From Takakia lepidozioides (lineage: Eukaryota > Streptophyta > Takakiopsida > Takakiales > Takakiaceae): a DNA stretch of 64,000 bases. The notes beneath the pieces were generated by a model. The model was not told the origin of the DNA. It ran no database searches and saw nothing but the letters and a program-made list of their open reading frames with translations. This document shows positions 33,961 to 46,099 of this stretch, piece by piece (position 1 is the first letter of the stretch; each line of letters opens with the position of its first letter). The position numbers and the translations under genes were made by a program. The stretch covers positions 46,669,053-46,733,052 of the forward strand of contig CM060732.1 in the NCBI GenBank assembly GCA_030704615.1, in the 5' to 3' direction.

Positions 33961-35804
33961 GAACATAGGGTTGTGATTTTGTCTAGAGGTCAAAGAAATT
34001 TAAAGTTGATTAGATAATTGTGTTGTCATGTACTTGTCTCCGAGCCAGTACAGGAGAAACCAGATTTTAAAAAATTTGTGAAACATTTTAAAATAGTTTT
34101 TAAATAATTGTGCTAGGGGCTAGTATATATAATGACGAATAGTTTGGGCTTTGGGGAAAATAACAACAGCTCAAAATATAGATTACATTGTGGAAAATTC
34201 TCACCCGCCGTAAGTGTAGGGTAATGGCCAGGGCATTCCCGGATTTGAGGGATGGGGCGGTAGCCCCAAGGGAAGGCCTGAAAATCCGAGAATGCCCCCC
34301 CACACAAGGGGCGTTATCCTGCATAAAGAAATAGGATGATTTCTTTTCTTTTCATCGTTCTTTTATCCTTTCTCCCCCTAGTAGTAGCTTCCTTGTGAGA
34401 AAAGATCTTGGAGGTAAAGATAAAGAAATGTCGCATGTGTGCATTTCACACTCATGTAATGCAGGGGTAATCGTGTGGCTGGCTGTTACGCTGTACAACA
34501 CGCAGAAATTTAATCAGCCCTAGTTCTTTACTCACGGAGAGGGCCCTTGCCCGCACCCCCGCCCGAACTTTCCGGAACTTTGGGCAACATCAAATCCGGC
34601 TAAAGACTTTGCTTCGGGCACATTTTTTCTCTTCCGGCAGCGCTCTGTGGCACTCGTGGTTCCACCCGTTGAAGTTTCTGGCGAATGTAGAGTTTATTTG
34701 ACGACGCAAATTAATGGATGCCATCAACCCTTCATCCACGAGCAATGGTGGGCGCCAACTTGACCTGCGGTCCACAGTTGGGGCCCGCAGTTGACCGCGA
34801 GTTCACATTTCAGACGGCTGTCAACCGCGTTGACATTTTGACATCTAAAACTGTTCTCTCTGTCAGTCTACTAGATATTATATTACATCTGGGTTTTGAA
34901 AGCATCTCGATGACGTGTCGTCTAACGCTGGACGCTAGCTACATCGGGTAACCTGGGACCCTGAGCAGATTTGGTACTAACTCACCTACCTACCAGGTAC
35001 CTCTCTGTGCATGGATGGAAAGCATAAAAGTTGGATGATTACAGGGAATCGCAGGTCAACCCGGTCAACCTCAATGTTTCTCCATTAGGGCACCCTATAT
35101 TTCAACAGAAAAAAAAGCGATGGCAAGGAAAGAACAAAGAACCGGCTGGCAAGTACCCACCTGGCCCTATTGTTGACACCTGTCGCCTGCCCATCTTGCT
35201 GACACCTGCCCCCTAGCTGACCGACATGCCCAATATCACACAAAAAGTTCACCGCCTCATTCTCGGTTCCAATACTCTTATTGCTCGTGTTGGAGAGAAA
35301 ATAGATTACAAGAAAATTATGTACTAGGTAACCGACGATAGGGGACGTCGGTTACCGCGTGTAGCGCGGTAGCGCCGAAACTGCATCCCGTAACCGGTGG
35401 CCCCCAGCGGGTTACCGGACACCTTTTTGAGAATTCTAGAGTGGTGCTCAAAAGTTTCTCCTTGTCCCTGCCCGGTTAAGGAATTTGTCCCGGGCTGAGG
35501 GCGGCGACAGACACGACCCCAACCGAAGTTTGTGTCAAGAGAGCCTTTTACCCCCTTGCGGGTAAAGTAGCTGGCGGGGCCTCTGATATTTTACCCCTGC
35601 ACCATGTGGCAAAAAACCTAGCTGGCACCTGTAGCAATGTGGCCATATGACAGGTGGCACGTCTTGTCAGTTTTGTGGTGCGATGTGCCTCATAGTCCAC
35701 CACGGGCACGTTCACCCGAAGTTTCCCGATTTTGTGCCCCATAAGTTAATTCTTTTGTACATGTAGCTCACCCATCGCCAGAAAGAAATACGCAGTCAGA
35801 CACC
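33961..35804. other. Gene-free stretch
   Basis: No recognisable gene. A GC-rich palindromic piece lies around 35330-35420 (GGTTACCGCGTGTAGCGCGG and CCCGTAACCGG). It could belong to a small element, but no ends were found. Confidence 0.4.
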
Positions 35805-36210
35805 GGCGGCAGTTCTCTTCACAATATTAAAATTAAAATACACATTATATACATGTAATAAAAGAACCCAGTGTCAAAGCTTTGGATGTGGACGTAAGGC
35901 TTTCTGTTATAGGGTAGAGAGCCCAATAGTCGCGCAAATAGTAACTTATTGGAGTTATTTCCTAGGGTAAAATAAGGTGAAATGAAATATTATAGTCTTT
36001 TCAGAAAGGCGGCAGTTCTCTTCACAATATTAAAATTAAAATACACATTATATACATGTAATAAAAGAACCCAGTGTCAAAGCTTTGGATGTGGACGTAA
36101 GGCTTTCTGTTATAGGGTAGAGAGCCCAATAGTCGCGCAAATAGTAACTTATTGGAGTTATTTCCTAGGGTAAAATAAGGTGAAATGAAATATTATAGTC
36201 TTTTCTGAAA
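35805..36210. repeat. 203-bp tandem duplication at the pogo element's left end
   Basis: 35805-36007 and 36008-36210 are almost identical. Each unit contains about 107 bp of flanking DNA, a TA, the terminal GGGTAGAGAGCCCAATAGTC and about 80 bp of element interior. The near-identity shows that the duplication is more recent than the decay of the transposase. Confidence 0.9.
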
Positions 36211-39200
36211 GGGTTTCACCTTTTTTATGAGCTGCACTAATCTGCACCTTGAATTGGTCTTTTAATAAAAAGTTACTGGACTCTAAACATAAGGGGGTAC
36301 ATCTATTGAGAGATACTTTGAAAGAACTTAAACTACTCATAATTGACAGGTGCAATCACGCAAAATTCAATATAAACAGCGCAAAATAGCCCTATTATCG
36401 CGCAATCAGATTTGGACGTTGCGCAAGAAGCCCTAATGTTACGACACATGTCAGATCTTCATCAAACTACTTTAATGCTCAAAAATCTAGATTGCATCGT
36501 GCAAACTAACAACGTTCTATCAACCTATTTCTCTCTTTCTTTGCTCTGAATGTTCTCAATTTCTGCATTCTAACAGTACGCACTACTGTGCTCCGGATCG
36601 TCGATGGCCCCAATCGTGTGGTTCTAGAGTTCAATGTTCAATGAAATCTCTAAATTTCTTCATCTCCGCTTCTTCAATTGCTTCTCGCTCAAAAGCTTCT
36701 TTAGCGAGTATTGCTTTTTGCAACTGAGCCTCTGTTCTTCTTTTCAAAGCCGCCTCACGTAGACATCTTTTCTTCAGTTTCTCTTTTTTCTTCAATTGTT
36801 GCACGTTATGGTATTCTTCCAAATGCTGCTTGAATGTCTTGCTCATTAGGAGAGCTCCAGAGCTTGTGTCCAATCCTGCTCCGCAACGAGGTGTGGCTCC
36901 AGAGCTTCTCTGCTGCATTGAACAATAAGAAGGCACCGTAAGCACAGACTGCAAATCAACTGGAACATGAAACGATCCCATCTGTGGGGGCACATGTTGT
37001 ACTTGTGTTTCAAGTAGAACTCCATCAACATTATGATCCAGGGTTTGCCTGTCATCGCATGAATTTAGGTCCACAACAGAAACCTCCATGTCGACATTCT
37101 TTTTTTCTTGTAAATGTGCATGCAGATGTTCCCCATCAACTTGTTCATGCTCTGGTACTATTATGTATGTTCCAGAGCAATTCATGTCTTCGATCCCATA
37201 TGCAAGTATGTTTTCATCGTGTATGGCCTCACAGAGAGGTACGTATGGTGATCTGCAAATCGAACCTGCGTTCTTCCATACATATAGTCGGTGGATCAAG
37301 TGGATTTTCCTCCTGCAGTGGTATGTAGGGTTTTGGAATATAGGGCTCCACCACCTCCTCATCCATCTCAACTATACCGCTTCTAAGCTGCAATACAGTG
37401 TTCACTCCATTTTCCTCGTCCACTTCCATTTCATTCACATGAATCTCTGGAGAGAAATGTGAATCAAGCTCCTCCTCTTCACTGCATGTTGTAGTCTCAT
37501 ACGGTTCACTTGGTCCAAATTGGCTTGCACATGCAAGTGGATTCAATGGCCATAACCCTGTTGCTCGAAATCCACTTGTAATATTGCTAGGAGTAAGGGC
37601 ACGAGCCATTGCTCGATTTACTATTCTAGCCAACGCAGCTTTCTCCAAATTCCCAACGGGATGTCAATCTGTCGTGACATTCCGTTCCAATCTAAATCCC
37701 AACTTGAAAGGTCGATAACAAGCAACATCCAAAGGTTGCAATGCATGAGAGGTATGCGGGGGTATCACAATAAGATCAAGATCCATAGCAGCGGCAGTGA
37801 TCGCATCTAGACTGACGTGAGACCCATGACCGTCAACGAACAAAAGATGGCGATTATCAAGACTTATACCTTCTGGAACAAATCATTTGAAATGTTGCAA
37901 CCACCGTGAGAACAATGCAGCCGTCATCCAAGTTTTTTTTTGCATCGCCATGCCTACCTTCGGCTCACAAAAACGCACGTAGTCTTCCATTTAATGTTCT
38001 CCTTTGAAAATATAGAAGTTCGGAATATAAGTGCCGATTGCACTCATACATACCAAGCACGTTAGCCACTCACGGTTCTCTAAAAGTGTAGTGTAGACTG
38101 CACGAGATTCTTGCAATGCTAGAACTTTTATCCCGCTTGTCCTCCCTGCCATGCACCCAGTCTCATCACAATTGTGAATATTTTGGGGTGGATATGCATG
38201 ATCTACATATGTATTTGTCAGCAATTTATAAAAGTTGTCGATTTTTGCTCTCACGACAGCTGTAGCTCGACTTCTCTCTAAACCCTGGCCTGCTCGAAAG
38301 ACAATTTGTGGATGTCTTTTGTGGAAGCCCCTCCACCAATGTTTGCCGGGCAAACCGTTAAGGAATGAAGTTCCTCTTATTCGAGCAGTTTCTGCTGCCT
38401 TTGATCGCAACACATCAATTGTAATACACTGACCGAGCCTCTACATTTCAAGAACCCATGAAACTAGTGCATTTTCGTCAAACTGATGGCCTCATTGGGG
38501 CCTATCCAATGGTTCCAACCATTCCTTATCATTTGCTAAAACACGCCCTCATTCCCATGCAAGAAGAACACCATGAATAGTGCACAAGAAATCAAAGGCA
38601 TAGGGAGAAAACCCAATTGAGGACGAACTCCTTTTTTCTTGCTAGTAGTCTTTTAATCCAACCAACCTCTCACACTAGATTCAGGTATACCGTGTTTTCT
38701 TCCTTCTTTTCGAATAGATAATCCATGTTCACGAATATCTACTATGGCAGCCTACATACACTCCACTGTCCAAAGACCCGTAGTTGGTGTGTTCTTGGTT
38801 GCAGCACGTTTTCTACGAGCTTTCCCTGTCTGTGCACATTTGTCCGTATTGAGAGGCTCTTCACCAATTCCTTGTGCTCTTGCTCTAGGTCCCAATACTC
38901 TCATAGTACTACGAGCTGCACGTGGAATCGTTATACCTACAGTGGTGTCTACGACTCTTCTCTTGCTGCGAGTACTAGATGCCATGCTCAAATAATACTA
39001 CTAAGAGCTATAATTTGTTATGTCACACAGATCATGTCTATTCTAGTGTTAAGAATCCTTCATCTGAAACCTCAATGTACTAGAGCCACATACACTCATT
39101 CCCATGTTTGATCAAATCTCCATCTGGACATTGACAAATACGTGCCCTCTCTTTTAATGCATCAACTATAGACAATTTCCCTTTCAGCTTCCATTCACAA

Positions 39201-39703
39201 ACACAATGCGCAGTGTAAATGTACTGACCATCTAGTGTAGTATCATGCAATCTACACACCAACAGAAGTATTTGGCTCCTGCCATCTTCACTGTGCATCA
39301 TGTTGTATGAAACATGTCTCATCTAGCTTTGTTCGAAAGGATGATCATCTCTCAAGTGGATGGCGGGCTTTTCCATAGTAGCAGAGTAGCAGACTGTTCA
39401 AATTTTGAAAGAGTGGCGCTAGTTGGGAATACAAATTCTAGACGGGCTGTCAGGATGCTTTGAAATACTTCATACCAAAATCTGCGGCTGGGGATTGTGA
39501 TCATGTGCAATTATAATAGCCAATGAAAGCTATGGAGGCATTTATAATCACAAGGTCTCTGTGCGTGAGCATACGTGGATTGTGCGTAACCATAGGGCCC
39601 ACTCTGCGTAAGAAGCTGGTCACGTTTGCGTGAGAAATGGTGTAGGGTGCGGGGCTTTGGTTGCGCGATTCAATGACATGTGGGGTAATTGGGCTCTCTA
39701 CCC
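36115..39703 (-). mobile_element. pogo/Tigger-type Tc1-mariner transposon, 3589 bp
   Basis: The ends are inverted repeats: left GGGTAGAGAGCCCAAT (36115) and right ATTGGGCTCTCTACCC (to 39703), each flanked by TA (36113-36114 and 39704-39705), the Tc1/mariner target duplication. Further inward both ends share CGCGCAA. A second left end lies at 35912 because of the 203-bp duplication. The element contains one broken pogo-type transposase gene on the minus strand. Confidence 0.85.
36631..38991 (-). pseudogene. pogo-like (CENP-B/DDE_1) transposase
   Basis: In sense order: a basic N-terminus (38991-38752), a CENP-B-type helix-turn-helix part ending in KHWWRGFHKRHPQI, the first catalytic Asp in NIHNCDETG (38167), the second in FVDGHGSH (about 37840), and the third in HTSHALQPLDVACYRPFK (about 37740). 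An acidic/Lys-Glu-rich coiled-coil tail follows. The DDD pattern is that of pogo transposases, which cut and paste at TA sites. TGA at 37666-37664, a further frameshift near 37260 and several breaks in 38420-38750 make it a pseudogene. Confidence 0.85.
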
Positions 39704-39705
39704 TA

Positions 39706-41016
39706 TGTAGGCAACAAAGAGAACTAGCAACATAGTGTAAATGGCATACACCACCTTTTTTCTTTTTTACCTTTTTTGGATGGAATGGAACCCATGAACT
39801 GAATTAAAGGCTGGAAAAAATAACCACAAGGAGGCCTTGACGAGTTACAAGGGGAAATTAGCAATGGGGAGGTTACTTTGAAGGAGCTTGATTTTCTCCT
39901 CTCAACTTGGTACTTATTTGAGGTACTATATAACTTTCTTATGGTACCTATTCCATGTTTTGGAGGCCTTGGAGCCGGAGATAGAGTAGAGCCCTCCCCT
40001 ACTTTATATAACTTAGCCTCTGGGGTGAAGAGACATCATAATTTATGCTCCCTTGGGGAGGCATCAAATATTTAAATATTTATTTGTACCATCTCAGGGC
40101 GGCATGTCCAGCCCTATGAAGCCCACATTGGAGCTTCTAGAAGGCTAGTCCACACCCCCTGTCCAAAGACCAAACTCGACGCCTCGACACACGTCGTCCT
40201 CCCTTGCACCTCCCTATTGTCGCTCCCACCGTCTCTAGCTGTTGGGTGCTTATAGCCATTGCTTCATTTTTTTTTTAAATTATTTATTTTCCCACTTTTT
40301 GTAGTATACATTATTTTTATCTTTATTTTGGGCATTATAATTTCTGAAGTGGGAACTGGGAACCTAAGTTTCAGCTTGCCAGATTGTAAGTTGACGTGGT
40401 GCTGACAAAGCGAGATGGAGAAAGTTTTTTTCTCGTCACGAAAAACTATTGGGCAGACGGGCAGGATGAAAAACTTAAAGGTTTGTTTGTGTAACGTTGG
40501 GCTGGCCTGCCATGAGGAATGATAGCTGTGATGACCCGGGGAAGAAGAGAGAGTAAGTTGACGCGGCAGGACCGGAGCACAAGTCGTGGTCAACGAGGGT
40601 TGACCAGTCCGTCCCCCCTATATTATGCCGCCCTGCGCTCACTCTCTCTCATTCCAGCCCTCCCATCACTTCTCTTCCCCACCCGCTCTCCACCACAGTC
40701 CAGAGCTCGATCAACAGCTCTTTGAAGATTTTCCTGCAGCTCACTGACATTTCAGCGTTTGAACTGCGAATTCTACATCTGTTCTCTATTTTCAGCTGCC
40801 TGCATCACCAACATCTGTCTCTAGGACTTGTATGATAAATAAAGTGACTGTTCTGCAGGCTTTGGAATACTCATAGATCTATCTCTCTAGAAAACGGGGA
40901 TCGAGATATTCTCTGTTTGAGAAGTACAATTTGGGCATTGAAAACAGAACCTGTTGATCAAGAGTGAGTGACAGGCCATAGATTCGACAGATCGGGTCTT
41001 CACCCAACAGCATAAT
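39706..41016. other. Region between pogo element and GPAT, with SINE tail
   Basis: No gene is seen. At about 40015-40075 lies GGGTGAAGAGACATCATAAT and a GGGAGGCATCAAATAT-like end. This matches the 3' part of the SINEs at 52975-53110 and 62500-62690, so it is a truncated SINE. The last 350 bp look like the GPAT leader, with pyrimidine-rich tracts. Confidence 0.5.
40619..40625 (+). promoter_or_regulatory. Probable TATA box of the GPAT gene
   Basis: TATATTA sits about 400 bp before the start codon and about 30 bp before a pyrimidine-rich CTCACTCTCTCTCATTCC initiator-like stretch. The spacing is right for a plant core promoter. Confidence 0.4.
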
Positions 41017-42764
41017 ATGAGTCTAGTGAAGGAGATGATACCTGAGCCGGAGCCGTTCGATTACATTGAGAAATGTAGCTCGGAAGGGCGAGAGAAACAG
41101 ACGGTAATATCCGATTTGGATGGCACCCTGGTCAGAGGGCGGAGCTCATTTCCCTATTTCATGCTGGTGGCATTCGAGGCCGGCGGCTTTTTGCGTTCTC
41201 TCCTCCTCCTCTTCTTCGCCCCCGTTGCTTGGGTCCTTTATCACTTCGTCTCAGAAGCTGCAGGAATCCAGGTGTTAATCTTTGTCACCTTTGCTGGTCT
41301 CAAAGTGCGTCAAATTGAGAGTGTAGCCCGCGCGGTTCTGCCAAAGTTCTACTGCGAGGATCTGCACCCAGAGACATGGCGTGTGTTTTCCTCCTTTGGG
41401 AAGCGCTATGTGCTGACTGCCAATCCCCGCATAATGGTCGAGACCTTTGCAAAGGAGTATCTGGGTGCCGATGCGGTACTTGGGTCCGAGATCGAGGTGA
41501 CCAAGAGCGGGCGTGCCACAGGTTTCCTGAAAGCCCCCGGTGTCCTTGTGGGTGTGAAGAAAGAAAACTGTTTGAAAGCAACTTTCGGGGACGCTGCACC
41601 TGACGTTGGCCTAGGCGACCGCAAGACCGACTACCCCTTCATGGCTCTGTGCAAGGTGAGATCCAGTTCTGCCATCCTCCCGCATGCTTCATTAGCGGAC
41701 GTAGAAAGACTTGATTGACGAGAAAGACTTAACTGTTCACTGTTCAAAAGAAAATTGTATCATCTCGGGCACGCAAACAAGCAGGCTAACAGAAAACTGC
41801 ACCCTACAGAGTTCGCCCTCAAATAGCTACATCTGACCTGTGGAATATTCTTGATTGATGCTTGCAGGAAGGCTATGTCGTGCCTGCCATCAAGGTAGAA
41901 GCTGTGCCAAAGGAGAAACTTCCAAAGCCGATCGTGTTCCACGACGGGCGTCTTGTGCAACGCCCTACTCCACTCAACGCTCTTCTCACCCTCGTCTGGA
42001 TGCCTATTGGTTTCATTCTTTCCGTGTGTCGGATTGCTGCATCGTCTTTGCTCCCCATGTCCATGGTATACTACGCTTACACTGCCCTTGGAGTGCGTGT
42101 AAAGGTCAGGGGAACACCCCCAGCTGCAGTGAAGGATGGCAAAACGGGAGTCCTATTTATCTGCTCCCATCGGACCTTGTTGGACCCAATCTTCCTGTCG
42201 ATTGCCCTTAGGCGACCCGTCTCAACAGTCACATACTCCATTTCACGTGTATCTGAGGTCCTTTCCCCAATCAAGACGGTTGCTCTGACTCGCAACAGAG
42301 AGCAAGATGCTGCCAACATCAGCAACCTTTTGAAAGAAGGAGACTTAGCCATCTGTCCAGAGGGAACAACATGCCGAGAGCCATTTCTCCTACGCTTCTC
42401 AGCTCTTTTCGCCGAGCTGACGGACAAGATCACCCCCGTGGCGATGCTCAATAGAATGTCCATGTTCCACGGCACGACTGCCACAGGGTGGAAGGGCATG
42501 GATCCTTTCTTCTTCTTCATGAACCCAAGTCCTGTCTACGAGGTTACATTTTTGAACCAACTGCCTGTGGAACTTACATGTGCGGGTGGAAAGTCATCGG
42601 TTGAGGTAGCAAACTATATCCAAAGGGTTATTGCAGGGACACTGGGTTTCCAGTGCACAAACTTCACTCGCAGGGACAAGTACAGGGTTCTCGCTGGGAG
42701 TGAGGGTACCGTGCCCGCCAAGAGCAAGTCGCGATCTCCCGACAAGCAGCTTATCAGTAGCTAG
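41017..42764 (+). CDS. Glycerol-3-phosphate sn-2 acyltransferase with phosphatase domain (GPAT4/6/8-like)
   Basis: Two exons, 41017-41655 and 41868-42764, join in phase 0 (CTGTGCAAG then GAAGGCTAT) into 511 codons. The N-terminal HAD-like phosphatase part keeps DLDGT (33-37) and GDRKTD (200-205), the residues needed for phosphatase activity in GPAT4/6/8. The acyltransferase part has HRTLLD (314-319, HX4D), the VALTRNRE block and PEGTTCREP (from 367). Two hydrophobic stretches (about 48-75 and 255-275) suggest membrane anchoring in the ER. Land-plant members of this group acylate the sn-2 position with omega-oxidised acyl groups and remove the phosphate, giving 2-monoacylglycerol cutin precursors. 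The intron position after the CK pair fits the family. No defect is seen. Confidence 0.93.
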
Positions 42765-43427
42765 AACTTCGTGTTCCAGAACCTGGGCCATCATACTCTG
42801 CAACCCAACTCTGAAGGAGGCTGTTTTATCTTGCACAAATTTCGTGATTGGGTGTTTACAGGATCGACTTGACTCGCTACTAAACTAGATTTTGGGCTGC
42901 GAGCTGCAGCCATTCATAGAATCCGAGTTTCTCAATTTTTGGGATTTCTTTCAAAGAGAGAGGGCCCCAACTTTAACACAGTCACAGAGCCAATGCTAGG
43001 CTGCGTTAATACTCAAAACTTCACTCTATTAACTCCATCTGAAACATTAATATGCAGTTTTAAGAACCCCAAAATTTAGAACTTAAATTGCACTTCCGCT
43101 TCTACTGTACATACAGTAAAAATTTGCGTACATGTTTCTCTTGAAGTTAGTAAAAAACGATACATTCAAGTTCATGAGTGAAAACTCCAGAAAGTGGATT
43201 TTGTAGAAGTCGAAATATAATATATTCCCCAAAGAGTTGCTGGGAATTTGTACTATGACTCCCCAGCAGAAGATAAAACGTTTTCCCAACTCTCATATGC
43301 AAGGCACATGCTACGACAGTCATTCATGAAAAGTTTAAATGTGTTACAAGTCATACGAGCCACGTCTGCACACTCTGATTTACTCCCACGCAACCTGCTT
43401 ACGTCGATTTGCATCCCTGCGACCGAG
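42765..43427. other. GPAT 3' flank, no gene recognised
   Basis: AT-rich noncoding sequence. The GPAT 3' untranslated region probably takes up the first 200-300 bp. No clear polyadenylation signal stands out. Confidence 0.4.
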
Positions 43428-44804
43428 CTACCCTCCTACTTTGGGCGAATCTCGCACATGATTTTCCAATGCAGCCAGTTTAATCTGGTTCTGTTGTAGT
43501 GTCATCTCTAACTCTTGTAATCTCTTCTGTAGTGACAGCACTATCTCCTGCCAGTTTGTTCCTTCATCCGATGCAGGAGGCAGCGATATTGGCAAACCCG
43601 AGTCTGTGACATTCCCAGCACTCGGTACACCGGCGTCGGATTTCATCGGAAGACGAGGCAGACCGTCTGCGATATATCCAGCATTCTGTATTACCACGTC
43701 GATTTACTTCCCAGGTAAGCAACTCCATATCAAGATTATGTCGTAGGTAAGTCTTCTTGAAAGTACATTGGGTAGTATCCACTGACAACATCTGCAACTA
43801 GACAACGAAATCACTAGACAGAAAGTGAAATGAACTGAACTACATCGTTAACATAGATGGGCTAACATAAGGAAGGTCCTTTCGAGTTAGATTTGACGCC
43901 ATCCTAGCCCCATCCCACGCTTCTGGGAGGTATATAGATAGATCTGGGTTTATACAGTTGTAAAGTTTTTGGGTTTTTCCCAGCTTTTTTCGAGCGGAAT
44001 CCTGGAAGATGGCCTCAGCACTTTTTAACGATGACGGAGAGGCTGATCCCGGCCCAGAATTCGACCTTTGTGGATGCGAGACCAGCTCACGCTGGAAAGA
44101 GAAAAAATAAAAAGGAAAACTTATAACCAAACTGACGAGTGTTTGATTTGAGACAAGGTTTCTCCACATGCCCATGGAAGGAGAGTAGGGGAAAAATAGA
44201 AGTCACCATCTAACATGGTAAAGGCCCAGAGTACAGGGTAACAAAGGAAAATGGAATATTAACCAAAAAATGATTATGAACAACTTAGAGAAAGAACATA
44301 TTATGCCCGCTATGTAACGTGATCTCGAGCGATCACATCGGAAAACCAAGTGTACCAAATTTCAAGCTGGTCGTGGCCCTCAATTTCGCTCGCACCTATT
44401 GTAGAGAAGGGGAATTGATTCTGTTCTCTGACCTGAGTATAGGTCTCTTTCTGATCAGCTCCAACGCTATGCTCTTCCCCATGATACACCTCGGTCGTGG
44501 AGTCAACGGAAGTCTCTTCTGTCATAGAAGAAGACCAAACATGTTCTACTTCCTCCCCCGGCTTCGGGTGCCGGTGCCATGTTCTGGTGGGATCCCAATC
44601 ATGCCTGTAATGTGTCGCCGGCCACAACTGGAGTGCGAGGAAGCTTGCACAGATAATAACAGCTATGTAAGGTAACCCAGCCCAATGTCTTGGGCTGTCT
44701 TCTAAGCCTTCTGGTAATCCCACTACTCTAGTGGACCCTCCATTACTTCTCGTATGTCTCCGTGTGGTCTGTGAGCTTCCCCTTTGTGGATTGTAATCTG
44801 CCAT
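43428..44804 (-). CDS. Putative small membrane protein with C-terminal coiled coil
   Basis: Not a recognised family. The first exon starts at ATG 44804 and encodes a basic N-terminus, one membrane segment (YIAVIICASFLALQLW, about residues 45-60) and an acidic region. A second exon beginning after CTCTTTCCAG (near 44096) continues in phase 0 with RELVSHPQRSNSG. A third, after TAATACAG (near 43689), encodes a Pro/Ser-rich stretch and a heptad-like WQEIVLSLQKRLQELEMTLQ, ending at 43428. Donor sites are weak (CAC|GTTACA, TAT|GTTAGC), so the joins are provisional. Composition looks coding, and the architecture suggests a type II single-pass protein. Confidence 0.4.
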
Positions 44805-45203
44805 GGCGTTCAAACTGTGGTTCGTGATCAGTACCGTCTCTCTTTTGGCCTTCTTCTCCCTCCGCCTGTGATTGCATCTAATTGTGAGCGTCTCTTTGTT
44901 TGTGAGTGAATATTCCTCTTCTCTCTGTGCACACTACATAATCATCTTTAGAAATGGCCCAAAATCATGGCTATCATCACCATCTCTTCTAAGTGGACCC
45001 AGTACATAACTCTCTTTCGTTCTTTCTTCTTTCTCTCGTTTGTTTGTGACCTCCTGAGCAGTGCAAGAATGTACGTACAAGCGGCCACACTCGCCGGCAC
45101 GCGTCAGCACAACAGACAAACGAGGCTGCCGGCCACCCAACTCACGAAATGTCAAACTTTCCAACATAACAAACATCGATATATAATAATGTGGCCAAAG
45201 GAC

Positions 45204-45211
45204 GTTGGCAC
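45204..45211. repeat. 8-bp target duplication, left
   Basis: GTTGGCAC, repeated exactly at 45924-45931 on the other side of the inserted element. Eight bases is the hAT-superfamily duplication length. Confidence 0.85.
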
Positions 45212-45923
45212 CAGTGTTGGATTGGTATCATGGTTTTATGAGATCGCTAGGGTAATGGTATTGGGGTACAGTTGAATTATTGAAACAGTATGGTACTGGT
45301 GTCAAATGATGTGTAAATTTGATAGCGTGGTATGGTATATGGTATGGTATCAAAGTCAGACTGGCATGGTATTAAACAAATTTTTAAAAGTCATACCAGC
45401 CTGGTATGTGCCAGGGTCTGGTACCAGCGATAAAAATAAAATAAAAATAAAAATAAAAAAGGGACTGAGGCCTTTTAAATCACATTAAGATTTCAACTAT
45501 TCAAATGGCCCATTTCAATATTGAAAAATATCCCAAATGGCCCCTAACTCTTCTCTACCACTCTTGAAGAGCAGAAACTAACATTGCATCTCGTCAAATC
45601 TGCCTCAAATCTCATTGAAGTGCCCTCTTGAAAATGCTCTATGTAGTTTGTATCCCTAATGAAAACTACCCTAAACCTTACCCCTGCATCCTGTCCCTCA
45701 ACCGACGCATGCATGGTATTGGAGTGGTAGCGCGAGGAAGAAGACCCCGACTGGTCTGTTTTGCGCCAGGGTTTAGAAGTCCATATATCCTACCCCACCA
45801 GGGTATTGTTCCTGGGTATTGTTGGGTTTTGCCCTTGCAGGTACCCGCCTGGTATGATCTTTCATACCATTACCCATACCCTAGTTGATACCCGCCCAAG
45901 ACGTATATACCGGTCCAACACTA
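45212..45923. mobile_element. Non-autonomous hAT-type element, 712 bp
   Basis: The left end CAGTGTTGGATTGGTAT and the reverse complement of the right end TAGTGTTGGACCGGTAT match at 14 of 17 bases. They fit the hAT terminal form YARNG. A perfect 8-bp duplication, GTTGGCAC, flanks it (45204-45211, 45924-45931). The interior is rich in GGTATGGTAT-like words and AT runs and has no transposase, so it would depend on a hAT transposase supplied elsewhere. Confidence 0.88.
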
Positions 45924-46099
45924 GTTGGCACTAACTACCATCCTGGCAGGTTTTGGGTTCAAATCCCACCTAGTATTGTTATTACTAAACTTGGGCTTCT
46001 TGTTGCTCCCCACATATTCTCACTTGAGTCCCTTATAAAATGGGTGTAGAGTGTAGAGTAAGTATGGCGTTGTAACTGAATATAACAAACTCCGTTGGA

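Larger units (their letters stand above)
45190..46095 (+). mobile_element. tRNA-derived SINE, split by a hAT-type insertion
   Basis: If 45212-45931 is removed, GTGGCCAAAGGACGTTGGCA joins CTAACTACCATCC and then GGGTTCAAATCCCACC (about 45955-45970). The join reads like a tRNA with A box TGGCCAAAGGA and B box GGTTCAAATCC at normal spacing. The body continues to roughly 46095. I cannot place the 3' end exactly. Confidence 0.5.
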
